Below, one piece after another: positions 20,131 through 30,913 of a stretch of 64,000 nucleotides of DNA. The position numbers and the translations under genes were made by a program. This DNA comes from Corallococcus sp. AS-1-6. GTDB lineage: Bacteria; Myxococcota; Myxococcia; Myxococcales; Myxococcaceae. Location of the stretch: NCBI RefSeq assembly GCF_020037015.1, contig NZ_JAIQDE010000011.1:226722-290721 (forward strand), given 5' to 3'. Under the pieces are notes generated by a model. That model had not been told where the DNA came from and did not search any database. It saw nothing but the letters and a program-made list of their open reading frames with translations. The stretch's first letter is position 1. The number at the start of each line of letters is the position of its first letter.

Positions 20131-21777
20131 CTACTTCTTCTTGCGGTTCTTCTTCTTGTTCTCCTTCTCCTTCTTGCGCCGCTCCTTGATGGCGTCGCGG
20201 TCGTCCGGCTTGCTCACGGACGGTGGCGCGTAGCCCATCAGGCGGGCCTTGGCCATCGCGGCCTGACCCATGGGCGGCGTGTAGCCCGGGGCGATCTGCG
20301 GCAGTTGCATGGGCATACCGCCCATGCCTCCGCCCATCGCCGACATGGCCTTCTCCAGCGCCTTCGGGTCCTTCCCGAACATGCTGCCCAGGTCCATGTT
20401 CTTCATCTGGCCCAACTGCCCCAACTGCTTGAAGCCGGGGATGCGGCCCAGCAGGCCCGGGTTCTGGCCGATGGTGCCCATCACCTGCTGCATCATCCCG
20501 AACTTCTGCAGGAGCTCGCGCACCTCCTCCGGCTTGCGGCCACTGCCCTTGGAGATGCGGTTGATGCGGCTGGTGTTGATGATGTCCGGACGCAGGCGCT
20601 CCTTCTGCGTCATCGAGTCGTACATCGCCTCGATCTTCGTGAGCTCCTTCTCGTCCGGGTTCAGGTGCTCGGTGAGGTCGCCGAAGAGGGGGAACTTCTC
20701 CAGCAGGTCCTTCAGCGGGCCCATCTTGCGGACCATGCGGATCTGCTCGACGAAGTCCTTCATCGAGAACTGGCCGGAGAGCAGCTTGCGCGCGTCGTCC
20801 TCGGCCTTCTTCTCGTCGACGACCTTCTCGAAGTCCTTCATCAGGCCGACGATGTCGCCGAAGCCCAGGATGCGGCCCGCGAGGCCCTCCGGACGGAACT
20901 CCTCCAGCTTGTCCATCGACTCGCCCATGCCGAGGAACTTGATGGGCTTGCCCGTCACTTCCTTGATGGACAGCGCCGCGCCGCCGCGCGCGTCACCGTC
21001 CAGCTTCGTCAGGATGAAGCCGTCCAGCGTCAGGCGCCGGTCGAACTCGGCGGCCGTGCGCACCGAGTCCTGGCCAATCATCGCGTCGCACACCAACAGG
21101 ATGGTGTCCGGCTGCACGTTGGACTTGATGGACTCCAGCTCCGTCATCAGCGTCTCGTCGATGGCGAGCCGGCCCGCCGTGTCGATGAGCACCACGTCGC
21201 ACTTCTGCTCGCGCGCGGCCGCGTAGCCCCGCTTCGCCAGCTCGGGCGGCTGCACGCCGGGCTCGTGGTAGACGGGGACCTTCAGCCGCTCGCCCAGGAC
21301 CTTGAGCTGATCCACGGCGGCCGGGCGGTAGATGTCCGCCGCGACCAGCAACGGCTTGCGCCCCTCCGCGAGGAGCCGGCTGGCGAGCTTGCCCGTGGTC
21401 GTCGTCTTACCGGAGCCCTGGAGGCCCACCATCATGATGCCGGAGAGCTGGCCCTTGGGCTTCAGGTGGAGGCTCGTGTCCACCGGGCCCATCAGGGCCT
21501 CCAGCTCGTCGTGGCAGATCTTGATGAAGTGGTCCATCGCGCTGACCTTGCGCTTCTGGCCCCCCGCGTCCGTGACGGTCGTCTGCACCACCTCGCCCAC
21601 GGCCTTCTCGCGGACGCGGGCGACGAACTTCTTCACCACGTCGAAGGCGACGTCGGCCTCCAGCAGGGAGACGCGGATGTCTCGCAGCGACTCGTCCACC
21701 AGCTCGGGGGTGAGTTCGCTCTTGCCGGCGAGGCGGTTCTTGGCGGCCCGGAAGCCCTTGGTGACGGTCTCAAGCAT
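20131..21777 (-). CDS. ffh: Signal recognition particle GTPase Ffh (SRP54)
   Basis: This 548-aa protein has the whole Ffh layout: N-terminal four-helix bundle, G domain with GLQGSGKTTTTGKLA (P-loop, about 105-120), DTAGR (G3) and TKLDGDARGG (G4), then a Met-rich M domain (GMMQQVMG, MPMQLP) that binds 4.5S RNA and signal peptides. It directs inner-membrane and secreted proteins to FtsY/SecYEG. It is longer than the usual 450-500 aa because of a tail after the M domain that ends in a long run of Lys/Arg/Glu (RRKKEKENKKKNRKKK), probably an extra RNA- or membrane-binding extension. The ATG at 21777 begins MLETVTKGF, the conserved family start. Confidence 0.97.
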   Translation of the reverse strand: MLETVTKGFRAAKNRLAGKSELTPELVDESLRDIRVSLLEADVAFDVVKKFVARVREKAVGEVVQTTVTDAGGQKRKVSAMDHFIKICHDELEALMGPVDTSLHLKPKGQLSGIMMVGLQGSGKTTTTGKLASRLLAEGRKPLLVAADIYRPAAVDQLKVLGERLKVPVYHEPGVQPPELAKRGYAAAREQKCDVVLIDTAGRLAIDETLMTELESIKSNVQPDTILLVCDAMIGQDSVRTAAEFDRRLTLDGFILTKLDGDARGGAALSIKEVTGKPIKFLGMGESMDKLEEFRPEGLAGRILGFGDIVGLMKDFEKVVDEKKAEDDARKLLSGQFSMKDFVEQIRMVRKMGPLKDLLEKFPLFGDLTEHLNPDEKELTKIEAMYDSMTQKERLRPDIINTSRINRISKGSGRKPEEVRELLQKFGMMQQVMGTIGQNPGLLGRIPGFKQLGQLGQMKNMDLGSMFGKDPKALEKAMSAMGGGMGGMPMQLPQIAPGYTPPMGQAAMAKARLMGYAPPSVSKPDDRDAIKERRKKEKENKKKNRKKK

Positions 21778-21931
21778 GGGGGGCGCTTTATAACAGCGTC
21801 CCGCCGGATGCGACGGTCACGGAAGCCCCGGTCGTCCAGCAGTGGAGGAATCGAGGGGCTTTCCCCACCACCCGGGATGCCACTGCCCCGGGAGCCCCAC
21901 CCCGGAAGGCCCTTTTCGCCCCTTCCCGGGC

Positions 21932-24046
<2,115 letters not shown>

Positions 24047-24189
24047 GGCGCGCACCTTACCGTGGGAGGGGCGACACGGAGACGGTTCGCGCACGGCTGC
24101 CGGGCGACCGTACCTGGAGGTCCAAGGATGAAGGGGGCGTGCGCAGGCGCCTCGCTTGAGCTGCCGGGTCTGCTATCTTTCCGTCCATC

Positions 24190-24275
24190 GCACGAGTGGC
24201 GGAACTGGCAGACGCAGCGGACTTAAAATCCGCTGACTCGCAAGGGTCGTCCGGGTTCGATCCCCGGCTCGTGCA
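24190..24275 (+). tRNA. tRNA-Leu (anticodon TAA)
   Basis: An 86-nt class II tRNA. The acceptor stem GCACGAG pairs with CTCGTGC, the anticodon arm GCGGA-CTTAAAA-TCCGC has anticodon TAA, a long variable arm follows, and the T arm holds GGTTCGATC. Discriminator base A; CCA is not encoded (CTTC follows). Integrases often target such tRNA genes, and an integrase fossil starts immediately downstream. Confidence 0.97.
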
Positions 24276-24299
24276 CTTCTAACCGGCCAGGAACATTGA

Positions 24300-24590
24300 G
24301 TATTTTGGGTCAGGTCGCACCATGGGCCCCTCGGCTGTGGCTCCAAGGTCCGCACGGCGTCTTTCTTCACGTCAGGGCTCAGGTGCGCCTACTTCATCGT
24401 CATCTCGATGGAGGCATGCCTTGACAATTCTTGTACGGCCCTTCAGCGGTATGCCACTCATCACCAAGTGGCTGGCAATGGAATGCCGCAGCGTGTGCCA
24501 TCTTCACCGCGAGCGTGCTCGCCACCAACGCCCCTTCGACCAGAGCAATCCTGGCGGGGTGAGCGGGCGGTTTTGTCTGATGCAGGACAG
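24300..24590 (-). pseudogene. Fossil of a tyrosine recombinase (integrase) C-terminus
   Basis: Reading the minus strand in three frames gives WHTLRHSIASHLVMSGIPLK, then after a 1-nt insertion AVQELSRHASIEMTMK, a stop, and AHLSPDVKKDAVRTLEP. This is the C-terminal third of a phage-type tyrosine recombinase, including the HTLRHS box. The catalytic Tyr (MKY-AHLSP in relatives) is replaced by an amber codon at 24389-24391. One more in-frame stop precedes HTLRHS. The catalytic domain is broken, the N-terminal domains are missing, and the coding end lies next to tRNA-Leu, the usual layout of a tRNA-integrating element. Exact limits are approximate. Confidence 0.75.
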
Positions 24591-24662
24591 TAAGATTCGC
24601 CCTGAAGGAGTGGACGGCGATTGTAGGCGACGCTGGTTGTCTATTCATCCTGAGGGCGCCTG

Positions 24663-25343
24663 ATGACTCCTGTAGTCCCTTGTCACGATTTAGAGATGCT
24701 GTCCTGGTTCCTTGAGCGAACTGACTTCAGCTTCGTCTATGCGGGCGGCGTTCCGGTCGCGGGGCATTTTCCTCCTGAACTGAAAGCGGTTTCCGAAGCG
24801 GAGAAGAAGGTTGTCGTTGATCTCGCAGTGACATCCGCCAAGCTTCTGTCTGAGTTCATTGGCGAGCAGGTGCGCCCCGGGGCGACGGCGCTCTTCAGGG
24901 GAATCGAGCTCGTGGCCGTGCTTCACAGTCCGTTGCGGACTCAGGAGGCGCAATTCTTCGAACTGTTACTGTCGCAAGTCCCTGAGTTCAAACAGATGAA
25001 GCAGGAGGGCCGGGCGGCGATCGTCACCGGACTCCTCCGGTCCGCGGTGGACTCGGCTGGAATGGACCTGGAGAGCGGAGGGCTGGTGAAGCATAAATGG
25101 AGCGATGCAGAGATGGAGCAGACCATCGAGCTGCACCTACATCATCGCGCAGACCTGTCTGGCCGGGCTGATGCCATCGAGCAACTCGCCCGGAACCTGA
25201 AGCTCGGTGTGGGGCAGGTTTCGATGGCGGTCGATGCGGTCGGTACGCTCGACCCCCAAGACCCTCGCCGCTATCCCAAGCCCAGCAAGAAGCTTGCGAG
25301 GCTCTGGGCAAGACGAGGGTTCACCAACAAGCTTGGGATTTAG
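24663..25343 (+). CDS. Hypothetical protein of the island, 226 aa
   Basis: The protein starts MTPVVPCHDLEML and reads as a soluble, mainly helical protein with no signal peptide, membrane segment or recognisable motif. It ends LGI followed by TAG. The stop codon straddles the left end of the IS relic: TA is the target duplication and G is the first IS base. Without the IS the sequence would also read TAG, so the protein is not truncated. The gene points towards the defence-like operon and converges with it. I do not recognise the family. Confidence 0.6.
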   Translation: MTPVVPCHDLEMLSWFLERTDFSFVYAGGVPVAGHFPPELKAVSEAEKKVVVDLAVTSAKLLSEFIGEQVRPGATALFRGIELVAVLHSPLRTQEAQFFELLLSQVPEFKQMKQEGRAAIVTGLLRSAVDSAGMDLESGGLVKHKWSDAEMEQTIELHLHHRADLSGRADAIEQLARNLKLGVGQVSMAVDAVGTLDPQDPRRYPKPSKKLARLWARRGFTNKLGI

Positions 25344-25360
25344 AGGTGATCTCAGAATTG
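25343..25360 (+). repeat. Left inverted end of the IS relic
   Basis: Begins GAGGTGATCTCAGAATTG, matching the complement of the right end at 15 of 18 positions; TA precedes it. Confidence 0.8.
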
Positions 25361-26123
25361 CCTCAAGAGGATGAGGATGCACCCGAGGTGGAGGAAGCCG
25401 AGGAAGTTCTCCACCTTCACCTCGTAGCGCGTCACGAGGCGACGGAAGTTCTGGAGCCAGGCGAAGAGTCGCTCCACCTTCCAACGCCGTCGGTACGGAG
25501 CTCACGCCCGTCCTGCGTCTTCGTCTTGCGCCCGCGGCGGTGCGGGGCAATCAGCTTCACTCCGCGCTCGTGCCACAATCGCTCGTCGAGCTTGTCGGCG
25601 TCATAGGCCTTGTCGCCGATGAGCCGCTCGGGAAGCTCGTCGATGAGGCTTTCGTCGAGCGTGGCTTCGAGGAGCCTGGTTTCGTGGGGAGAAGCGCTTG
25701 CCGCGCCAATGGCGAGAGGAAGACCAGCGCCGTCTGCATCTGCCATGACCTTCGTCCCCTTGCCCCGCTTCGTCTTTCCGACGCAGGGCCCCCTTTTTCG
25801 CCGAGGCGAAGAACGCGTCGACGAAGCCTTCCTCCAGGTCAAATCCTCCGCGCTTCTTGAGGTCCAGGGCCAGGGCACGCAGGACCGCACGGAAGGTGCC
25901 GTCCTTCACTCAGCCCTGGAGCCAGCGGTGGACTGTCTTGTTAGGGCGGATACTTCCCCTGTGGCAGTTCGCTCCACTGCGCGCCGGTCCGCAGAATCCA
26001 CAGGATGCCGTCCCACAGCGCTCGTGAGGGCGTGGGCGTTCGCCCAGGCCGGTCCTCCCGCTTCAACTTCCGCGCGGGAAGCAGAGGCTCAATCAGGCTC
26101 CACTGTTCATTCGTCAGGTCCAC
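25352..26123 (-). pseudogene. Broken IS5-family transposase
   Basis: The N-terminus MDLTNEQWSLIEPLLPAR and WILRTGAQWSELPQ match the IS5 insertion-element domain. A +1 shift then gives NKTVHRWLQG, a TGA replaces an expected Trp (WLQGW), [12 protein letters not shown] follows, another shift gives [12 protein letters not shown] and [18 protein letters not shown], then [12 protein letters not shown]; a last shift restores [20 protein letters not shown] up to the TGA at 25352-25354. The DDE residues can be read in the decayed frames, but no functional product is possible. Confidence 0.9.
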
Positions 26124-26196
26124 CGGTCAGCTTCGAACATGGCCATCCCCACCATGTCGATCAGCGGCCCGGCCTGCGCCCTCATGCCTGCTCGCT

Positions 26197-26214
26197 CAAT
26201 TCTGAGACCGGCTC
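26197..26214 (-). repeat. Right inverted end of the IS relic
   Basis: Read on the minus strand it begins GAGCCGGTCTCAGAATTG; TA follows on the plus strand at 26215-26216. Confidence 0.8.
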
Positions 26215-26253
26215 TAGTATGACTTGGTCATTTCGCGCTGAACTCCGGCGGAT

Positions 26254-26277
26254 CCCCGAGGGAGATTTCCCTCAGGG
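26254..26277 (-). terminator. Hairpin downstream of the helicase gene
   Basis: On the minus strand CCCTGAGGGA pairs with TCCCTCGGGG (one G-T wobble) around the loop AATC, 56 bases after the helicase stop. It may end the four-gene operon; there is no U-run. Confidence 0.4.
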
Positions 26278-26332
26278 AAGACCCAAAGTGACAAAGTCGG
26301 ACTAGCCAGGATGAGAGAAAGAGGGCAGCGGT

Positions 26333-28228
26333 TCAGGAATGTCCGGACGCATGAATCTGGTTGCTTGGAAAGAGCCCCGATTCTTGGATCGACACGACTG
26401 CCTTCTTCACATCTTTCGTGAAGACAACGACGGCAAGCTCGCGGATGGCTCGAGAGCAGCATACATAGAAGAGCCGCCTCGTCCGTTCGATGGCTGGGTC
26501 TTTCGTGGCGGTGGTTGCATGCCGATTGCCAGGAGACGGCTCCTTCAAGCGAAAGTACTTGTCGTAGGAGAAGTGGGGGTGTGAACCCTCCTCTTCATCA
26601 ATCACCGTCAAGACCCGGTCGAACTCAGCTCCCTTGACGCCTTGTTGCGTAGAGAAAGGAGACTCGTCGGACTGATGCACTCGATAGTGCCAGATTTGAC
26701 TGGCGGGGCAGTCGAGGTAAGCCGCCAAGGCATGCCCCTCTGCTGAATCATCATCTTTGAAGGAAGTGTTCGAGGCGTCCTCGGACGTAGGCTTACGTTC
26801 CAGGGCCTCAATGAGTTTCTTCTCGAGCGACACCAACTCATGTTCTTGTACGAAGTTCAGGACGCACCGGGCTCGAGCGCTCTCGGAAGAGCAGAGTTCG
26901 ATAAGGGCATTGAGGTCTTTCTGAATGTCGCGGAGCAATGCCGAGACATCCGCACCCACCAGTCGATCCTGAGCCAGACGCGGACAGTTTCTTCTCATCA
27001 GGTCGATGACTTCGAACTCCCTGCGGTTCCTTGCGGCCTCGACAAGGGGCACGATAACCCCCAGAAACGGTTTCAAGGGCCAAGCGGTGCCGTCAAGGAA
27101 TCCGGCCTTGAGTCGATCAGGCGCGCCGTCATTGAGGGCCGAGTAGAGATCTGGGAACCCAAGCCGCCTGGCCGACATCCGATGCACGAGGACCAGATTG
27201 CGCACGCTGGTTCCCCCGGGAGCTGCCCAGGAAGGGTCCTGGGTCCACTCAGCCATCTGGTGGCGCACTGCCAGGAGTCGCTCGTCGCGCTTGTCATCGC
27301 CGGGAACGACGAAAAGGTGAGCCGCCCCCTGGGCCCCATTCCAGGATGCCGAATTGCCGTGAACCTGCTCAATCTTGTCTGCGTGCGCACGGATCCGATT
27401 GAGCACGGAGAGCACCTGGGGCGAACTTCGGAAATTCTCCGGCTTCGTGATGCGAGCCCATTCCGGTTCGAGTTTGATTTCACCCGCGCCCCCCGGGAAG
27501 ATCTCTTGCATCGGGTCCCCAAAGAAGCCAAGGCAGAACGTCCCGATTGCGTCCTTCGCCACGGCTCGCAGCGCATCCACTACCTTGGGGAACGTATCCT
27601 GGCTTTCATCGACGAAGAGGAAGGGGAACCGGCGTGACACCAGCTTCCTCAAGAGAGGAGACTGCATCATTAGTTCGGGCACCATCCTGAGAATCGCCTC
27701 ATGCCCCAGGATGCGCTTGGAGTAGTCCGTCCCATTGCCGTAGATGAACCCTCTGCCGCTCTGGAGGGTAGACAGATGGCCATCAAGTCTGGTGAGTGCT
27801 GCTTTATCCCTGTCCAGGGTCTGTTGCTGGCGCCTGCCCTTGGGCTCCGAAAGGCTCTTGCGTAACTCCTGGCACCTGGCTTCGATGTCCCGGAGGACCC
27901 AGCCTTGGATGTCGTCCTGGAAGGGCTTGATGAGGGACCATAAAAAGCTGTGGATGGTCGAGACGTGAAAGAGGGGCGAGCCTTTCACGTCCGTCAGGAT
28001 CTCCTTCACCGCGACCTCGGTGTATGTGATGCAGGCGATACGTTGGCCCCGTTGCCACAGCGTCGTCCCCCGTGTCTGGGCTAGATGACTCAACGCCTTC
28101 ACGAGAGATGTCGTCTTGCCCGAACCCGCCCCCGCGGTCATGACGAAGCTCCTCGGAGGCTGTGAGTCGAGGCAGGAGCGCAGTTCCAGGTCCGCCGAGG
28201 TGTCCGGCTTTCCAACGCGGGAGGTCAA
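26333..28228 (-). CDS. UvrD/Rep-like superfamily 1 helicase (GajB-like)
   Basis: This 631-aa protein has the SF1A motifs in order: I (TAGAGSGKTT, 31-40), II (FLFVDESQD, near 205), III (LGFFGDPMQEIF), V (GVKGAEFDRVLTV) and VI (RTRRLFYVCCSRA, near 585). It should be an ATP-driven 3'-5' helicase. Its reading frame starts at TTG with a GAGGAGG box 4-5 bases upstream and overlaps the OLD gene stop by 4 bases (TTGA), indicating translational coupling. OLD-nuclease plus UvrD-helicase pairs are the class 2 OLD arrangement, which includes the Gabija defence system (GajA-GajB). It is intact in itself, but expression may be reduced by the IS in the gene upstream. A housekeeping UvrD is unlikely: it is shorter, and the context is accessory. 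Confidence 0.85.
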   Translation of the reverse strand: MTSRVGKPDTSADLELRSCLDSQPPRSFVMTAGAGSGKTTSLVKALSHLAQTRGTTLWQRGQRIACITYTEVAVKEILTDVKGSPLFHVSTIHSFLWSLIKPFQDDIQGWVLRDIEARCQELRKSLSEPKGRRQQQTLDRDKAALTRLDGHLSTLQSGRGFIYGNGTDYSKRILGHEAILRMVPELMMQSPLLRKLVSRRFPFLFVDESQDTFPKVVDALRAVAKDAIGTFCLGFFGDPMQEIFPGGAGEIKLEPEWARITKPENFRSSPQVLSVLNRIRAHADKIEQVHGNSASWNGAQGAAHLFVVPGDDKRDERLLAVRHQMAEWTQDPSWAAPGGTSVRNLVLVHRMSARRLGFPDLYSALNDGAPDRLKAGFLDGTAWPLKPFLGVIVPLVEAARNRREFEVIDLMRRNCPRLAQDRLVGADVSALLRDIQKDLNALIELCSSESARARCVLNFVQEHELVSLEKKLIEALERKPTSEDASNTSFKDDDSAEGHALAAYLDCPASQIWHYRVHQSDESPFSTQQGVKGAEFDRVLTVIDEEEGSHPHFSYDKYFRLKEPSPGNRHATTATKDPAIERTRRLFYVCCSRAIRELAVVVFTKDVKKAVVSIQESGLFPSNQIHASGHS

Positions 28229-30031
28229 GCTGCCTCCTCTTCAACGTGAAGGGAAGGCAACGGCACGACATCGCGGACTTCCAGTTGGGCTGCGAGCCAG
28301 TGCAGGCCTTCGGCGATGTATCCAGGCACTTCCCACCCGCCATCTTCACGGTCGTATGCCAACAGTGCCAGTGCGAAGTCTGTTTTCTTGAAGCTGCTCT
28401 TGAGGAGCTTCTCTTGAAGTTTGCTGGTCAGGTCATCCAAGGATAGGTGTTGATTGCCTCGGATGTTGAGCTTGAGTTTCGAACGTGATCTGTCCTGACT
28501 CCAGGCCAGGTTCTGGAAGGCGAATGCCGCCTCGAAGGTTCGGCCTGTCCTCGAACTTGATTCTCCCCTCCAGGTCATGGCGCAAGGGGTCTGATAGGCC
28601 ACGCGAACAAGGGCGGAATTCTCTCCACTCAACCATGCCTGCTTCTCTTCGCCAGGCGTGGCGAGGAGGTCCTGAACAAGGTTCTTCTTTGGAATCCATT
28701 GAGCGAGCGTCTGGTTCGACGTGACTGCTCCTTGAACTTCGGGTTTGCATGCTGTGCGCCCCCGAGAGTCTGGTTCATCGTCTTCATCGGATTCCTCCGC
28801 GCTCATGCTGGAGTTCCCCGCTGCCGGATCGGGTGGGTAGGTACTGTCGAGGTCCGTGATGATCAGGGTCGTGATGCTCAGAAACTCAAGGAGCTTCTTG
28901 AATCGATGTGCGAAGGCGCCGCCCAGTTCAAGGATGCTCAGGCACCTGCTCCTCAGTCCCTTCTGCGCCTTCTTGACCATCAGGGGGAGTAACAGTCTCT
29001 CGACGTTTCCCTCCACCAGGATTGCAGCGTCAGCGAAGAAGAGGTCGCAATGGGTCAGTTTCATATACCGCAAGAGGAAGTCGCGATCTTCCTCATGCTG
29101 ATCGGCATAGAAACGCGACAGGTTCAAGATTTGGGAGGTGTGGCGCCCCGAGGTTCTCGACATGCGCCGGAAATAGCGAATGGCACTGAAGCCGCTCTCG
29201 TGGAGGATGTGAGGAGAGTGGGTGGTTACGACGAGTTGACTGCTGAAGTGTCCCTCGTCATTGGCGTTCAGCTTTAGGAGTTCCAGGACCTGATGGATGA
29301 AGACCTGTTGAAGTTGAGTGTGGAGATGCGCTTCGGGCTCTTCAACGAATATGAGGTGGAGTGGGGGACGCTCTTCGGTCTCCTCCCAGCTTGCCTTGAA
29401 CTCTGTGAGTTCGATTGCCATGTAGAGCAGGTTCTTGCTTCCCAGCCCATTGTATTTGTCAGGGAGGAGCAGTTCCGCCGCACCCTCGCTCGCTGCATCG
29501 AGTACGTAGTGAACACGGGCGCTCCCACTGTTCGAGAGCATGCTGGCGGGATTGAGCGCGGACCCAATCTTGAGGCGAGGATTGTCGAACCCTGGGTAGC
29601 CAAACTCCTTGAGGGAATCAAGGACCGGGCTGAGGGCCTGATTGAGGTGACTGCTCAAGTGCTCTTCAGCGCTTGAGAGGGCTCGCAGGGCGTCGTAGTT
29701 GGTGTTCGTCTTGTCCCGGATCCTCTCGTAGAATCTGCTGAGCCGCTGCGATAGGTCTTGCGCGCGGCCTGCCGAGTTCACGTCGGAGAGATGCTTCTGG
29801 GCGTTGAGGAAGTCGATACGGATTAACTTCTTGAGAAGCTGCTCACCCTGCCGAGCGCTTTCCGAGCCAAGAGGAACTGGCGCATCGTCCGAGTTGGACT
29901 GCGATTGCACGGTGTGCTTTTCCGGGTCGAGAACGAAGTAGCGGAACGCGTATTCCTCGCCTAGCTTCCGTGAAAGGTAATCGCTCAGGCTCCGAGGCCA
30001 GGGATGGAGCGGCGCGGTTCCTCCGCTACTA

Positions 30032-30047
30032 GGCCGTGTCCGCAAAT
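30032..30047 (+). repeat. Left inverted end of the intact IS
   Basis: GGCCGTGTCCGCAAAT, a perfect 16-bp match to the complement of the right end. Confidence 0.95.
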
Positions 30048-30077
30048 AGTTCGAGCGGAGCCAGGTGTTAGGAGGGC

Positions 30078-30898
30078 ATGAGCCGAGGAGAGCTGACGGA
30101 CGCCCAATGGGAGCGGCTGGCAGGACTGCTGCCGCCCCAGAAACCCGCGCGGGGGCGTCCGAACAAGGACCACCGCGAAGTGCTCGACGGAATTCTCTGG
30201 GTGCTGCGCACGGGAGCGCCGTGGAGGGACGTGCCTCGGGAGCAGTTCGGCAGTTGGAAGACGCTCAGCAGCCGCTTCTACCGCTGGCAGGAGGCAGGCA
30301 TCTGGGCGCGGGTGCTGCGGCAGTTGCAGGCTGAAGCGTACGAGGATGAGCACCTGGACTGGACACTGCACTTCCTGGACGCCAGCGTCATCCGCGCCCA
30401 CCAGCACGCAGCCGGCGCACGCGGCACGCCGGCAAAAGGGGGGAGGCCGAAGCGCTGGGCCGCAGCCAGGGAGGCTTCTCAACCAAGCTGCACGTCCGGG
30501 CGGAGGGCCAGGGCCGGCCGCTCGTTTTCGAACTGACGGCGGGCCAACGCCATGAGACGCAGGCCTTCACTGCGCTGATGACGGGCGGCAGCGTGCCGCG
30601 CGCGCACTCGCCGGGTGCGCCACGTCGCTTGCCCGACGCCCTTGCGGCGGACAAAGGCTACAGCTACCCCAGCCTGCGAGCTTGGTGCCGTAAGCACGGG
30701 GTGCACGCCATCATCCCCACCCGCTCGGACCAGCCCCGGCAGCGAGCCTTCCGGCGCGCGGCCTACCGCAAGCGCTGCCGGGTGGAGTGTCTCTTCAATC
30801 GCTTGAAGCAGAACCGGCGGGTGGCGACGCGCTACGAGAAGCGCGCCGCCAATTACCTGGCGATGGTCCAAATCGCCTCCATCCGCCTCTGGCTCTAA
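30078..30898 (+). CDS. IS5-family transposase, made by -1 frameshift
   Basis: The first frame starts MSRGELTDAQWERLAGLLPP and contains DGILWVLRTGAPWRDVP and the first catalytic Asp (FLDASVIRAH). The second frame (-1) continues GEAEALGRSQGGFSTKLHV, ADKGYSY with the second Asp, and YRKRCRVECLFNRLK, an exact Y-2-R-3-E-6-K signature with the catalytic Glu. Joining the frames at AAAAGGGGGG (30434-30443) gives about 273 aa, the normal size. Two-frame transposases expressed by frameshifting are known in this family, so I read it as functional rather than broken. The stop TAA touches the right inverted end. Confidence 0.85.
30434..30443 (+). other. Candidate slippage site for -1 frameshift in the transposase
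   Basis: The run AAAAGGGGGG is read GCA AAA GGG GGG in the first frame. Downstream homology to the family continues in the -1 frame. Either ribosomal slippage or transcriptional slippage on the G6 run could join the frames. Confidence 0.6.
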
Positions 30899-30913
30899 TT
30901 TGCGGACACGGCC
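30898..30913 (-). repeat. Right inverted end of the intact IS
   Basis: Perfect 16-bp inverted copy of the left end; TA follows it. Confidence 0.95.

Larger units (their letters stand above)
25343..26214 (-). mobile_element. Degenerate IS5-type (IS427-like) insertion sequence, 872 bp
   Basis: The element is bounded by imperfect 18-bp inverted ends (15 of 18 match, sharing TCTCAGAATTG) and flanked by TA on both sides (25341-25342 and 26215-26216), the duplication typical of the IS427 group of IS5. Its transposase has at least three frameshifts and one nonsense change, so it is an old insertion. Confidence 0.85.
30032..30913 (+). mobile_element. Apparently intact IS5-family insertion sequence, 882 bp
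   Basis: The element has perfect 16-bp inverted ends starting GGCCGTGTCCGCAAAT and is flanked by a TA duplication (30030-30031, 30914-30915). It carries one transposase in two overlapping frames. It is inserted in the OLD-family gene in the opposite orientation. Perfect ends, clean duplication and an undamaged host frame point to recent transposition. Confidence 0.92.

Noticed and set aside
24173..24370. Minus-strand frame running through tRNA-Leu
   Set aside because: It is the tail of the integrase fossil reading into the tRNA and is not a gene of its own.
26333..28228. Housekeeping UvrD/PcrA
   Set aside because: At 631 aa, in a defence-like operon and coupled to an OLD gene, it fits the GajB-like/class 2 OLD helicases better.
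28225..30045. A stand-alone 606-aa gene starting at TTG 30045
   Set aside because: Its first residues come from the IS end and it lacks Walker A; it is the downstream piece of the split OLD gene.
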